From Sphingomonas aliaeris (GTDB taxonomy: Bacteria; Pseudomonadota; Alphaproteobacteria; Sphingomonadales; Sphingomonadaceae), in assembly GCF_016743815.1 (NCBI RefSeq), contig NZ_CP061035.1, positions 1,056,501 to 1,120,500 of the forward strand: a DNA stretch of 64,000 nucleotides, written 5' to 3'. The position numbers were made by a program, and so were the translations under genes. Of this stretch, positions 17,712-26,906 are shown piece by piece; positions within the stretch are counted from its first letter, which is position 1, and each line of letters opens with the position of its first letter. Under the pieces are notes generated by a model. That model made no database searches. It had not been told where the DNA came from and saw only the letters and a list, made by a program, of their open reading frames with translations.

Positions 17712-19313
17712 GTGATCGACAGACGTTCGCGCGGCGTGACCCCGCCGTGGATATCCATCGCGCTGATCCTCTGCTTCGCCCTGGCCTGCCTGTGGTTCGC
17801 CCCGCGTCAGAATATCTGGATCGATGAATCGACCCAATTGTCGGGCATCACGCTGTCGCCGGGTGCATTGCTGCAGTGGCTCGCCGGTGCGGATACGAGC
17901 CGGTTCGGCGTGCCCGGCGACCGCATGCCGCCGCTCGGCTATCTGATCGATTCGGCATGGTGGAACGGCGTCTCCCAGTCCGTCACCGGCTTGCGACTGT
18001 TCCACGGCGCATTGGTCGTCGCGGCGCTCGGCCTGTTCGCATGGGTCGAGCGGACCTATCTCGGCGGGCGTTGGGCCGTTATCGGTCTGATCTTTCTCGT
18101 CGTGTCGCCGAAGACGATCCAGCTGGCGGTGGAATTGCGCGCATATCCGATGCTGTTCGCCATGGCCTGCATCCAGGCAACGCTGTTCCTGCGGATGGTT
18201 GCCGCGCGCACTGCCCCGACGACGCGGTTGCTCGTCATTTTCGGCCTGGTATGCATCGCGACATGCTTCATCCATTTCTTCGGTGTCGTCGCGACCTGCG
18301 CCTATTTCGGCGCGCTGCTGCTCCGGTTCCTGCGCACCTCGCCGGCACGGATCGTCATTGCCGGCGTGGCGACGATGATCCCGACGCTGGGGTTGAAACC
18401 CTTCGTCACCGGCGCGACCGCTTTGTCGAATGTTCCGGTCATCGGCACCAGCCCCGTCCAGTACGTCCTGCAACTGTTCGCCGGGTCGGCCTATCTCGTC
18501 TTGCCGGTCGCCGGTGCGCTGTTCATAGCCGGTTGTCTCGTATTGCTGTCGCTGGGCGTGATCGGCGCGGCGATGCGGCTGGCGGCGCGACGGACCGAAC
18601 CCGTCGATCACATGGTCGTCGTGGCCCTGCTCGGGGTCGGTGCAACGGTCCTGCCGCATTTCTTCATCCACTCGTTCGATACGCTGAAGCCAAGCTACAG
18701 CATCTGGTTGCTGCCCGTCCTCGCGCTGATCATGGCATCGGGCGCGCGCTATGCGGCCCGGTCCGGCGCGGGCTCGGGTGCGGGCCTGAATGCAAAGCGG
18801 GGCGTGTGGATCAGGCGCGGAGTCCAACCGTCGGTCGCAGCGCTGGCGCTCGGCGCGGCGATATCGACCGCGATCTTCCTCCTTCGCGCGGACTGGTACG
18901 TGCACGGCCCGGCGAACGCGATCGCCACCGCGCGACAGGGCCTGCCCGCCGACACGCCGATCGTCTATGTCGGCGCCGACACATACGCCTATGGCTATTT
19001 CCCAACCGTCTACCTGAGCCAGCGCCGCGCCAACCAATGGCTGGCGCAGGGCGGCGGCGTCCGGCGCCTGCCGGACGGGGCGGTCCAGCCGTGGAGCACG
19101 CTGTCGGGCTATGCGAACATCGTCGTCGTAGAGATCATGCCGCGGCGTTACAGCGATCTCGGCCAGTGCCTGCGCGGCGCATGCCCGTCATTCGATCGCT
19201 CGCCGGTCCAGACCGAGATAAGCGCAACCGGATCGTGGCGCGAGGCAGCGGCTGCGCGCACGTTCGGATATTACGACGCGTCGATCACCCGGATGGCCGC
19301 AAGCCGACGGTGA
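17712..19313 (+). CDS. GT-C-like polytopic membrane glycosyltransferase
   Basis: About 533 residues with 9-11 hydrophobic helices. The first periplasmic loop has NIWIDESTQLSG, the Asp-Glu pair typical of GT-C (ArnT/PMT/RgtA-like) enzymes, followed by GDRMPPLGYLID and ELRAYPML. GT-C proteins use polyprenyl-phosphate sugars and act on the periplasmic side. The GTG at 17712 lies behind a GGGGG tract and is preferred; a TTG at 17655 would add 19 basic residues. A C-terminal soluble part of about 130 residues is not recognised. A role in adding a side sugar to the EPS or LPS is inferred. Confidence 0.68.
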   Translation: MIDRRSRGVTPPWISIALILCFALACLWFAPRQNIWIDESTQLSGITLSPGALLQWLAGADTSRFGVPGDRMPPLGYLIDSAWWNGVSQSVTGLRLFHGALVVAALGLFAWVERTYLGGRWAVIGLIFLVVSPKTIQLAVELRAYPMLFAMACIQATLFLRMVAARTAPTTRLLVIFGLVCIATCFIHFFGVVATCAYFGALLLRFLRTSPARIVIAGVATMIPTLGLKPFVTGATALSNVPVIGTSPVQYVLQLFAGSAYLVLPVAGALFIAGCLVLLSLGVIGAAMRLAARRTEPVDHMVVVALLGVGATVLPHFFIHSFDTLKPSYSIWLLPVLALIMASGARYAARSGAGSGAGLNAKRGVWIRRGVQPSVAALALGAAISTAIFLLRADWYVHGPANAIATARQGLPADTPIVYVGADTYAYGYFPTVYLSQRRANQWLAQGGGVRRLPDGAVQPWSTLSGYANIVVVEIMPRRYSDLGQCLRGACPSFDRSPVQTEISATGSWREAAAARTFGYYDASITRMAASRR

Positions 19314-19319
19314 TCGGCG

Positions 19320-20678
19320 TCACGCCGCCGCGACGGATGGCGCCAGCAGCGATTTGATCAAATCCGACCGGTGGCGGAACACTTCCTCGTCGATCAACGG
19401 ATGCCCGTCGCGCGCCGCAGCCTCGGCCAGTTCCGCCAACCGCCTAGGTTGCTCGATGATCCCCGTCACGGCGTCGGCAAGAGCCACCGGCTCGCCCGCG
19501 ACCAGAACGCCGCCGCCATGCGCCTGGATCAGGTCGCGGGGGTAGGGGCTGTCATACCCGACGATCGGCGTACCGGAGAGCAAAGCCTCGATCAGACAGC
19601 GCGGCGACTCCAGCGTCTTGTGGCAGAACAGGAATATATCGGCGTCGCGAAACGCCCGCATCAGCGTGTCGCGATCGTTGACCGATCCGACGAACCGTAT
19701 CGCGCTCTCCAGCGCCAGATCGCGGACCTTGTCGCGCGCAAAGGCCAGTTCCGGCCCGTCGCCATACCATGTCGCCTCGATCGGTATCTTGCGGTCGGCC
19801 AGCAGCGCCAGCGTGTCGATCCAGTCGGATACGCCCTTGTCGCGATGCACCCGCCCGGCATAGACGATGCGCACCGTCCGATCCGGCCCGCGTGCCATCT
19901 TCGCGGCAAGATCATCTGCCGAGATCCGCGCTTCCGGACCCAGATGGATATTGTGGACCAGATGCGCCGAGCGGCTCGACGGGGCGTAGGCCCGGTACGT
20001 GTCCATGCCGTGGAACAGGCCCATCGACGATCGCCTGATGACGTAATGCTCCAGCCGGGACGCGAGCCACGCGGTTACCGTACGATAGGCGCGCCGTGCG
20101 CCCGAATATTCCGCCGCCTGGAATCGCATGACGTTTGATTCCACCCGATCCGTCCAGATCGCGGCCTTGCGTCCGTCATTCGCGGCCAGGATCGCGGCGA
20201 CCGCGCCCCAGTCGCCCCATAATCCGCCGATGGCGAATTGCAGATGCGTAGCCTGGCGGATCAGGGTTCGCAGCAAGGCGCGCGTGGCGGGCAGCTTCCG
20301 CGCGAATTCGACCGGCGTCCACGCCGTCGGTAACGGACGCAGGTCCAGATTGGCGTCCTTAAACATCGCGACGATGTCGCGCGTCGATTCTGGCGGCGTA
20401 CTCGCGGTGAGGACGGGATTGCACAGGATGACGCGATCGAAATTCTCGAGCCAGAGTCGCAGGCCGTTGCACGCCTGCGTATCGTAGAACAGCGTCCCAT
20501 CGACCGAATAGAGCGGCACCGGAAGCACGATCAAGATCGTCTCGGGGTTGTTCGTCACGACGATGCGTCCTTCATTCGGGCGGGACCGGTCCGTCGGAGC
20601 GTAGCGGTCTTCCGCCGTCGTGTAAGGCGCAAATCCGGTCGACGCCACCACCCGATCGTCGGCTCTGCGGCCGGTCAC
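19320..20678 (-). CDS. Glycosyltransferase family 4
   Basis: A 452-residue GT-B protein. The C-terminal donor-binding half is clear: RIVYAGRVHRDKGVSDWIDT, then WYGDGPELAFARD, ADIFLFCHKTLESPRCLIEA (E-x-x-x...-E-A-L) and LLSGTPIVGYDSPYPRDL. The N-terminal 30 residues look disordered, so the GTG start at 20678 may be too early; a start near IVVTNNPETILIV would also fit. It lies immediately downstream of, and on the same strand as, the T1SS genes. It probably belongs to the EPS pathway rather than to secretion. Confidence 0.78.
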   Translation of the reverse strand: MTGRRADDRVVASTGFAPYTTAEDRYAPTDRSRPNEGRIVVTNNPETILIVLPVPLYSVDGTLFYDTQACNGLRLWLENFDRVILCNPVLTASTPPESTRDIVAMFKDANLDLRPLPTAWTPVEFARKLPATRALLRTLIRQATHLQFAIGGLWGDWGAVAAILAANDGRKAAIWTDRVESNVMRFQAAEYSGARRAYRTVTAWLASRLEHYVIRRSSMGLFHGMDTYRAYAPSSRSAHLVHNIHLGPEARISADDLAAKMARGPDRTVRIVYAGRVHRDKGVSDWIDTLALLADRKIPIEATWYGDGPELAFARDKVRDLALESAIRFVGSVNDRDTLMRAFRDADIFLFCHKTLESPRCLIEALLSGTPIVGYDSPYPRDLIQAHGGGVLVAGEPVALADAVTGIIEQPRRLAELAEAAARDGHPLIDEEVFRHRSDLIKSLLAPSVAAA

Positions 20679-20688
20679 CCCCCATCGC

Positions 20689-22083
20689 CTACCGCTCGCG
20701 CAGCGCGCTGCCCTTCGCCTCGTCGATCGGGCTGGTAAGATAGCTGAGGAAGCTGCGGTCGCCCGTCACGATGTCGGCGACGGTCGACATGCCGGGGGTA
20801 ACCGGCACGCTGCGATCGCCGCGGTCGATGCGCGTGCGGTCCAGCGCGACGCGCACGACATAGACGGGCCCAAGTTTCTCGTCGTCCACCGCATCGGGGC
20901 TGATCGCGATCACCTTGCCCGGGATCGATCCGTATCGTGCGAAGGGGAATGCCTCCAGCTTGACGTCGACCTTCTGCCCGACCGACACGAAGCCCGCGTC
21001 GCGGTTGAGCAACTTGACCTCGGCGACCAGTTTGCCGTCCGCCGGCACCACCGTCATGATCGGTTTCGCCGCCTCGACCACGCCGCCCTCGGTATGCACC
21101 GACAATTGCCCGATCGTGCCGCTGACCGGCGCACGCAATTCCTGGAAGTTGGCGCGGGTCTGCGTCTTGGCCAGTTCCTCCTGCCGCAACTGCATGTCGG
21201 CATTCGCTTTCACCAGTTCGTCGAACAACGCCGCGCGCACTTCGGTCCGCGCCTTGGTCAGCGTGCTGGCGGCACCGGCCGATTGCGCACTGGCACGACG
21301 GATCGATTGCAGCGCGGATTCGCGGTCGCGCGCCTGCGCCAGCCGCTGGCGGCGCATCTCGATCACCTTCAGCTTCGACACGAATCCCTTGGCGAGCAAT
21401 TGCTCGTTCGCCGCGATCTGTTCGTCCAGCAACGGCAGCGTCTCGGTCAGCTTGGCGACCTCGACCCGCGCCGTCGCGATATCGGATTGCGCGATCTGCC
21501 CGCTGGCGACCTGCGCCGAAATCGAGGCCTGCACGTCGGCCAGCCGCGCCTGTGCCAGCGCACGCTGCGCCGCGACGGTCGCCGCATCCGCACCGGCCGG
21601 GGGCGTGAAGACGAAGCCCTTGCCGTCCAGCCCGTCGATCACCGCGCGGGTGCGCGCCACCGCGAACGCCGCCGCCTCATACGCCTTGCGCGCCTGCGTC
21701 GCTTCGGCGGAGGAAACGGTCGGGTCGAGCAGAACGAGCACTTGCCCCTTGGTGACGTGATCGCCGTCATGCACCAGGATGCGGCGAACGACGCCCGCCT
21801 CGGCCGGCTGCACCAGCTGCACCGCGCCGGTCGGCACGATCCGGCCCGGCGCGGAGGCGACGATATCCGTCCGCCCGAACGTCAGCCACAGGCCAAGCAA
21901 AGCGACGCCGCCCATCAACACCTTGGCGGTGACGCGCGCAGTGGGGGAGACGGGACGCTCGATCACTTCCAGCGCGGCGGGCAGGAAACCCGTTTCCTCG
22001 ACGCGCAGGCGACCCAGGTCGCGCTTCTTCTCTTCGGCCAGGGTCGCGCGGATCACGGCCCAGTTGGTGGTCAACGCGTTCAT
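20689..22083 (-). CDS. Type I secretion membrane fusion protein (HlyD family)
   Basis: A 464-residue HlyD/PrtE-like protein. It has one N-terminal membrane helix (VLMGGVALLGLWLTFGRTDI), then a lipoyl-like half-motif (PTGAVQLVQPAEAGVVRRIL). A long alpha-helical hairpin at residues about 150-310 is rich in Ala, Gln and Arg, and the second lipoyl half contains ELRAPVSGTIGQLSVHTEGG. It links the inner-membrane ABC transporter to a TolC-type channel, which is not in the window. Its ATG overlaps the stop of the ABC transporter gene (ATGA). The probable cargo is the RTX protein encoded at 13395-16898. Confidence 0.88.
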   Translation of the reverse strand: MNALTTNWAVIRATLAEEKKRDLGRLRVEETGFLPAALEVIERPVSPTARVTAKVLMGGVALLGLWLTFGRTDIVASAPGRIVPTGAVQLVQPAEAGVVRRILVHDGDHVTKGQVLVLLDPTVSSAEATQARKAYEAAAFAVARTRAVIDGLDGKGFVFTPPAGADAATVAAQRALAQARLADVQASISAQVASGQIAQSDIATARVEVAKLTETLPLLDEQIAANEQLLAKGFVSKLKVIEMRRQRLAQARDRESALQSIRRASAQSAGAASTLTKARTEVRAALFDELVKANADMQLRQEELAKTQTRANFQELRAPVSGTIGQLSVHTEGGVVEAAKPIMTVVPADGKLVAEVKLLNRDAGFVSVGQKVDVKLEAFPFARYGSIPGKVIAISPDAVDDEKLGPVYVVRVALDRTRIDRGDRSVPVTPGMSTVADIVTGDRSFLSYLTSPIDEAKGSALRER

Positions 22084-24281
22084 GCGGCAATTCCCTGCAC
22101 GCCCGACTGGCGGCGATGAAGTTCGGCATAGCGACCGCCCAGGGCGATCAGTTCGTTATGCGACCCCGATTCGACGATCCGTCCCTTCTCGATCGCGATG
22201 ATCCGGTCGCAATCGCGCACGGCGGACAGGCGGTGCGCGATGACCAATACGGTGCGCCCCTTCGATATCGCCTTCAGGTTGCGGCGGATGATCTCCTCGC
22301 TTTCGGCATCCAGCGCGGACGTCGCTTCGTCGAGGATCAGAATGCGCGGATCGGTGACGAGCGCGCGGGCGATCGCGATCCGCTGGCGCTGGCCACCGGA
22401 CAGGTTGACGCCGCGCTCGACGATCGGCGTGTCATACCCCTGCGGCTGTTGCAGGATGAATTCGTGCGCACCGGCAAGCCGGGCGGCCTTCATCACGCGT
22501 TCGAACGGCATGGCCGGGCTGACCAAGGCGATATTCTCGCGGATCGACCGGTTGAACAGGATATTCTCCTGCAACACGACACCGATCTGGCGGCGGAGCC
22601 AGGTGGGGTCCAGCTGCGCGACGTCGATCCCGTCGACCAATACGCGCCCGCTTTCCGCGATATACAGTTTCTGCAACAACTTGGTCAGCGTCGACTTGCC
22701 CGATCCGGACGATCCGACGATGCCGATCGACTGGCCCGGCGCGATCGACAGCGAAACTTCCTCGACCGCCGGTGGCTGGTCGGGCGCGTAGCGGAAGCGC
22801 ACCTTCTCGAACGTCACCGCGCCCTTCATCGCCGGCATGTCCAGCTTGGACGGCGACTGCGGTTCGGCCGGATGATTCAGGATGTCGCCCAGCCGCTCGA
22901 CCGAGATGCGCACCTGCTGGAAGTCCTGCCACAGCTGCGCCATGCGGATCACCGGGCCCGACACGCGCTGTGCGAACATGTTGAACGCGACCAGCCCGCC
23001 GACCGTCAGCGTGCCCGCAATGACGGACTTCGCCCCGAAGAACAGGATCGCGGCAAAGGACAGTTTGGAGATTAGCTCGACCGCCTGGCTGCCCGTCGTG
23101 CCCAGATTGGTCACGCGCAGCGCCGACGCGCTGTATGCGGCCAACTGACGCTCCCACCGGTCCTGCCATTGCGGCTCGACGGCGGACGCCTTGACGGTCT
23201 GGATCCCGGTGACGCTCTCGACCAGCAGCGCGTTGCTCGCCGCGCCGCGTTCGAACTTCTCCTCGATCCGCGCGCGCAACGGACGCGTGACGAACAGGGA
23301 TACGGCGACATAACCGACCAGGCTGACCGCGACGATCGCGAACAAAGGCGGCGAATAGATCACCATCGCGATCATGAAGACGATCGTGAACAGCGGATCG
23401 ACCAAAACGGTCAGCGACGCGGTGGTCAGGAATTCGCGCACCGTTTCCAGCTGGCGAACCCGCGTCACCGTGTCGCCGACGCGGCGTTTCTCGAAATAGC
23501 TGAGCGGCAGCGCGAGCAGGTGGCGGAACAGTCGCGCGCCCAGTTCGACGTCGATCTTCTGGCTCGTCTCCGAATACAGACGGCTGCGGATCCAGCCGAA
23601 CATCGTCTCCCACAGCGAGATCGCGACGAAGCCGAAGGCGAGCACGTTCAGCGTGGACAGCGCATTGTGCGCCAGCACCTTGTCGATCACGTTCTGGAAC
23701 AGCAACGGCGCGGCAAGGCCCAGCAGGTTCAGCGTGAAGGTGATCAGCAGCACTTCGCCGATCAACCGGCGATACCGCACCATCTGCGGGATGAACCAGG
23801 TCAGGTCGAAACGCTTGCCCGTCGCGCCACGCGATTCGCGCGTCGTGATCAGGACCAGGCTGCCGTCCCACATCGCATCAAGGTCGGCGCGGCCGACCTT
23901 CTCCACCGGGCGGCCGGGGCGCTGCACCAGCACGCCGTCCTCGACCAGCCGGCCGATGATGAACCAGCCGTCCGGGCCGCTGGCCAAAGCGGGCAGGGGC
24001 TGGCCCGACAGGCGCCCCGGCGCGACCGCGACCGATTTCGCACGCACGCCGGTCTGACGGCGTGCAAGCCGCACGATATCGGCGGACGTCAGCGGATTGG
24101 AATGGCCCAGTTCGTGACGAAGCTGCACCGCATCGACCGATGTCTGGTGGATCGACAGCAGCAATGCCAGCGCCACCACGCCGCTATCGTCCTGCGGCGG
24201 CGTTGCGGGCGCGTCATCGGCGCTGCCGGTACCGCCAAACGCCTCGTGCAGCTTCTGTTCGATATCCTCGGGAATCTTCAT
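22080..24281 (-). CDS. Type I secretion ABC transporter (HlyB type)
   Basis: A 733-residue fused permease-ATPase. Residues 1-150 are a peptidase-C39-like domain starting VALALLLSIHQTSVDAVQLR; the catalytic Cys of true bacteriocin exporters is absent, as in HlyB, so it should bind rather than cleave cargo. Residues about 180-470 are the six-helix membrane domain. The ATPase has Walker A GSSGSGKST, signature LSGGQRQRIAIARAL and Walker B ILILDEATSALD. The frame is open upstream, but M-K-I-P-E-D-I is the natural start. Operon with the HlyD gene; energises export of RTX-type proteins. Confidence 0.9.
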   Translation of the reverse strand: MKIPEDIEQKLHEAFGGTGSADDAPATPPQDDSGVVALALLLSIHQTSVDAVQLRHELGHSNPLTSADIVRLARRQTGVRAKSVAVAPGRLSGQPLPALASGPDGWFIIGRLVEDGVLVQRPGRPVEKVGRADLDAMWDGSLVLITTRESRGATGKRFDLTWFIPQMVRYRRLIGEVLLITFTLNLLGLAAPLLFQNVIDKVLAHNALSTLNVLAFGFVAISLWETMFGWIRSRLYSETSQKIDVELGARLFRHLLALPLSYFEKRRVGDTVTRVRQLETVREFLTTASLTVLVDPLFTIVFMIAMVIYSPPLFAIVAVSLVGYVAVSLFVTRPLRARIEEKFERGAASNALLVESVTGIQTVKASAVEPQWQDRWERQLAAYSASALRVTNLGTTGSQAVELISKLSFAAILFFGAKSVIAGTLTVGGLVAFNMFAQRVSGPVIRMAQLWQDFQQVRISVERLGDILNHPAEPQSPSKLDMPAMKGAVTFEKVRFRYAPDQPPAVEEVSLSIAPGQSIGIVGSSGSGKSTLTKLLQKLYIAESGRVLVDGIDVAQLDPTWLRRQIGVVLQENILFNRSIRENIALVSPAMPFERVMKAARLAGAHEFILQQPQGYDTPIVERGVNLSGGQRQRIAIARALVTDPRILILDEATSALDAESEEIIRRNLKAISKGRTVLVIAHRLSAVRDCDRIIAIEKGRIVESGSHNELIALGGRYAELHRRQSGVQGIAA

Positions 24282-24648
24282 GGATCGGTCCGTCGCGAAA
24301 AGGTGGCTGGCCTCCTTTTCGCCGAACAAGGTAAACAATCCGGTAACGATATGTCCGCGGCGGCCGCTTCCGGCACCCGGGGAAGTCATTCCGCAGCCGG
24401 GGCGGTTCGGTCCCTGAATCTTCAATGAGCAGCGACTTCCCGGCGCCGTGCAGCCCTCCGCCACATACCGGGCCAATCACTCGATCGTTACAAAGCCGTT
24501 TTGTAAGGTCGTGAAGAAAAACGGTTTTGTAAAAAATAACGTAAGACGGATCGATAACCATACGCTAACAGCGCGATGTTCTTCGGAAGGTTGAGCGTTT
24601 GGACGCCTAAAAGCCGATGAAGAACTTAAGATAGGATCGGGGATCTAC
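24282..24648. promoter_or_regulatory. Upstream region of the T1SS operon with repeated TTTTGTAA motifs
   Basis: This 367-base stretch has no convincing gene. It becomes AT-rich at 24480-24560, where CGTTTTGTAAGG (24498-24509) and CGGTTTTGTAAAAAAT (24522-24537) repeat the core TTTTGTAA. A related AGTTTTTGTAAAAT lies upstream of the mucR-like gene. These may be operator sites for an AT-binding regulator such as MucR; this is inference. Confidence 0.4.
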
Positions 24649-24765
24649 ATGACGATCATGACGGGCGCGCTACCGGCAGCGTTTGCGATACTGTCCGTGT
24701 TCGGTCCTGCTGGTGCAGCGATCTTGCGCCGTCCCGACAATGTCGCGAGGATTTCAGTCGCCTGA
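24649..24765 (+). CDS. Small hydrophobic ORF, 38 residues
   Basis: The ATG is preceded by GGGGAT at a good distance. The product starts MTIMTGALPAAFAILSVFGP, a single hydrophobic segment, and ends in a short basic tail (ILRRPDNVARISVA). It lies divergent from the T1SS operon. No family is recognised. Support rests on the ribosome-binding site and the membrane-like composition only. Confidence 0.35.
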   Translation: MTIMTGALPAAFAILSVFGPAGAAILRRPDNVARISVA

Positions 24766-24850
24766 TCTGATTCACGAGACGCCTTGTGAACTACGCTCGC
24801 CAGCCGAAGAAAAAGGCCGGCTCTTCTTCAGAACGCAATCGAGATGTCCG

Positions 24851-24970
24851 ATGGAAAACGTAACCGTATGTATCGGAATTGCCACCGTCCTGATCGCCGG
24901 GACGCTGTTCGCCAAGTCTGCCTACTTGGAAATAACTCGTGCGGAGCGATCAAGGCGTCGCCGTCGCTGA
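24851..24970 (+). CDS. Small single-helix membrane ORF, 39 residues
   Basis: The frame reads MENVTVCIGIATVLIAGTLF and then a short helix ending in a highly basic tail (ERSRRRRR). The shape is of a one-pass membrane peptide with the positive end in the cytoplasm. No clear ribosome-binding site and no known family; could be spurious. Confidence 0.25.
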   Translation: MENVTVCIGIATVLIAGTLFAKSAYLEITRAERSRRRRR

Positions 24971-25271
24971 CGGCGTGGAAGTACCGGCTGTCGACGAGCT
25001 TTGATACCGCGGCAGACTGCCAGCATCCCGCAAGTAAGAGCAACAAATGTTGGTTGATGGCGGGCGATTACGCCGAACAGCAGTGTCGTAAATGTCCGAA
25101 ATTGAGAATACATCTCCAAATCATTAAAAAATCGATGGATTCTTTCGAAGTACAAGATTAACAGGAACTTAATAGCGAAGCGAAGAATCGCTCATCGATC
25201 GGGTCGAAGCGTGGCTTTTTCCTGAAGCCATACGTCTTGTCTCCACTCTATACATAAGGTCTGATACGAAT
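24971..25271 (+). promoter_or_regulatory. Leader region of the PEP-CTERM gene
   Basis: No gene is supported in this 301-base stretch. It is AT-richer than its surroundings around 25100-25180 (AATCATTAAAAAATCGATGG), as expected for a promoter. It ends with ATAAGG as a ribosome-binding site before the ATG at 25272. Confidence 0.35.
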
Positions 25272-25829
25272 ATGCGTAACATCATGCTGGCGGCTCTCGC
25301 TGCCACTGCTCTCACTGCTTCGCCTGCAATGGCGGCGACGACCATCACCGTAACGGGTGAAGTCCGGGGCCTCTACAACGGCGATCCTTATGGTCCGCAG
25401 CTAGCGACCTTCACTGGGGTCAGCGCGCAGGACGCGCCGGTCAACAACGCGGGGACCAATTTCTTCGACGTCTATCTGCTGGAAGGCCTGAAAGTCGTAT
25501 CGCTCGGAAACACGTTCATCTTCACCGGCACCGGCTTCAACTATTACACCAGCGCTTCGGCGGGCTATTCGGGTTTCGCCAACGGCATCAATTCGAACGT
25601 CATCCGTTTCGACAACGAAACCGGTGACTTCATCTCGACCGACAATTCGACGTTCACGCTGACGCTGAACGGCAACCCGGTGACCGCAAACTTCACCGGT
25701 GTGGGTGACTTCGTGGCTTCTGCCGCGGTTCCGGAAACGGCGACCTGGGGCATGATGATCACGGGCTTCGGCATGATGGGCGCCGGGATGCGTTCGCGTC
25801 GTCGCAGCACGAAGGTCAGCTTCGCCTAA
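25272..25829 (+). CDS. PEP-CTERM-type sorted exported protein
   Basis: A 185-residue secreted protein. The signal peptide is MRNIMLAALAATALTASPAM with cleavage near AMAA. The middle is a beta-rich, Asn/Thr/Gly-rich domain of unknown fold. The C terminus AVPETATWGMMITGFGMMGA is followed by RSRRR, the tripartite PEP-CTERM arrangement of motif, hydrophobic helix and basic end. The motif reads P-E-T instead of P-E-P. Such proteins are processed by an exosortase and are often tied to EPS production; no exosortase gene is in the window. A strong terminator follows at 25851. Confidence 0.82.
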   Translation: MRNIMLAALAATALTASPAMAATTITVTGEVRGLYNGDPYGPQLATFTGVSAQDAPVNNAGTNFFDVYLLEGLKVVSLGNTFIFTGTGFNYYTSASAGYSGFANGINSNVIRFDNETGDFISTDNSTFTLTLNGNPVTANFTGVGDFVASAAVPETATWGMMITGFGMMGAGMRSRRRSTKVSFA

Positions 25830-25850
25830 GGTTCATCCTGCGGCCACTGC

Positions 25851-25882
25851 AAAGCCGCCGGCCGAAAGGCCGGCGGCTTTTC
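25851..25882 (+). terminator. Rho-independent terminator after the PEP-CTERM gene
   Basis: AAAGCCGCCGGCC and GGCCGGCGGCTTT form a perfect 13-bp stem with a GAAA loop, followed by TTCT. It lies 21 bases after the stop codon and could also work for the convergent minus-strand oxygenase gene. Confidence 0.85.
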
Positions 25883-25940
25883 TATGTTCGATACCAGAAG
25901 CGGGCGGCCCGCCGTCGCCTGAAACGACGGACGGAGCGGA

Positions 25941-26768
25941 TTAGAAGACCCGCTTCACCAGTCGTGCAATGAACGGCGGGAGCAGGTCGTCGCGCAATTC
26001 GTCAACCCGCGTCCGCCAGTCGCGTTCGTCGCCAGACTTCGGCCGCACCTGGAACTGCGTCGTGTGCGCCCGCTTCGTCCCGTCCCAGGTCGAGGTGTAG
26101 TAATACAGCGCGATCGACTTCCGCGAAATGCCAGCGGGGTGATTGATCGGTTGCGGATTGCCGTGCTGGCTGTTCGACGTCGTGTTGAAGATCACGCAGC
26201 GGTTGAATTCGGGCACGACGTCCTGCTCGCGCGTGGTCATCGCCTCGTCCCACAATTCCAGACTGCCGCCATAGTCGGCCTTCCAGTCCTTGTTGAGATA
26301 GATCAACACGTTGATCCGGCGTTCCAGGTTCATGATCTTGTGATGATTGAAATCGGCATGGACCGACAAATGGCCGCCCTGCCGGATCTCGTGGATACCC
26401 GCGCCCAGGAAATAGGGGTCGGGGATCAGTCCCTTGATGCCGGTGATATTCTCCAGCATCTTGATAAACGGGCGCGAGTTGAACGAATAGAACAGGGTGC
26501 GCAGCGGGTCGGGCAGGCTGTCCGGCTGATAGCTGCGCTTGAACCGCTCCTGCGCGCGGTCGAACTCGAACGCGTCTTCGTTCATCTGCAGGTCGTCACA
26601 ATGCGCCAGCACCGTCTCCAGCACCTCGGGCGGCAGGAAATCGTCGATGACGATATGGGGGAAGGGCGATCCCTCGTTATACGTCTGGGTCAGCTCGGTT
26701 CCGATGGCCTGATCGCCCATCGGCGGCATGAAGCCGGTCGCCTTGTCCATCGTCGATACGTAAACCAC
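25941..26768 (-). CDS. 2-oxoglutarate/Fe(II)-dependent oxygenase (prolyl 4-hydroxylase-like)
   Basis: A 275-residue protein of the 2OG-Fe(II) superfamily. The iron-binding HxD is in GGHLSVHADFNHHK, and the distal His is in SNSQHGNPQPINHPAG. The co-substrate-binding basic residue is probably Arg in GISRKSIALYYY. FPHIVIDDFLPPEVL is the common N-terminal strand of this subgroup. Several such proteins hydroxylate proteins or sugars; the substrate cannot be read. It stands alone on the minus strand with a 138-base upstream gap. Confidence 0.8.
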   Translation of the reverse strand: MVYVSTMDKATGFMPPMGDQAIGTELTQTYNEGSPFPHIVIDDFLPPEVLETVLAHCDDLQMNEDAFEFDRAQERFKRSYQPDSLPDPLRTLFYSFNSRPFIKMLENITGIKGLIPDPYFLGAGIHEIRQGGHLSVHADFNHHKIMNLERRINVLIYLNKDWKADYGGSLELWDEAMTTREQDVVPEFNRCVIFNTTSNSQHGNPQPINHPAGISRKSIALYYYTSTWDGTKRAHTTQFQVRPKSGDERDWRTRVDELRDDLLPPFIARLVKRVF

Positions 26769-26906
26769 GTCAGCCCCCTTGGTATCTCATGCACGCGCCG
26801 GCATCGTTACCGTGATCTAATAGACCTATGGTATAAGGCAATCTGCGATCGACCGCAGGTCTCGCCTTTATTCCACATTACCGTCCCGAAATAGCGAGTC
26901 TCGCGC

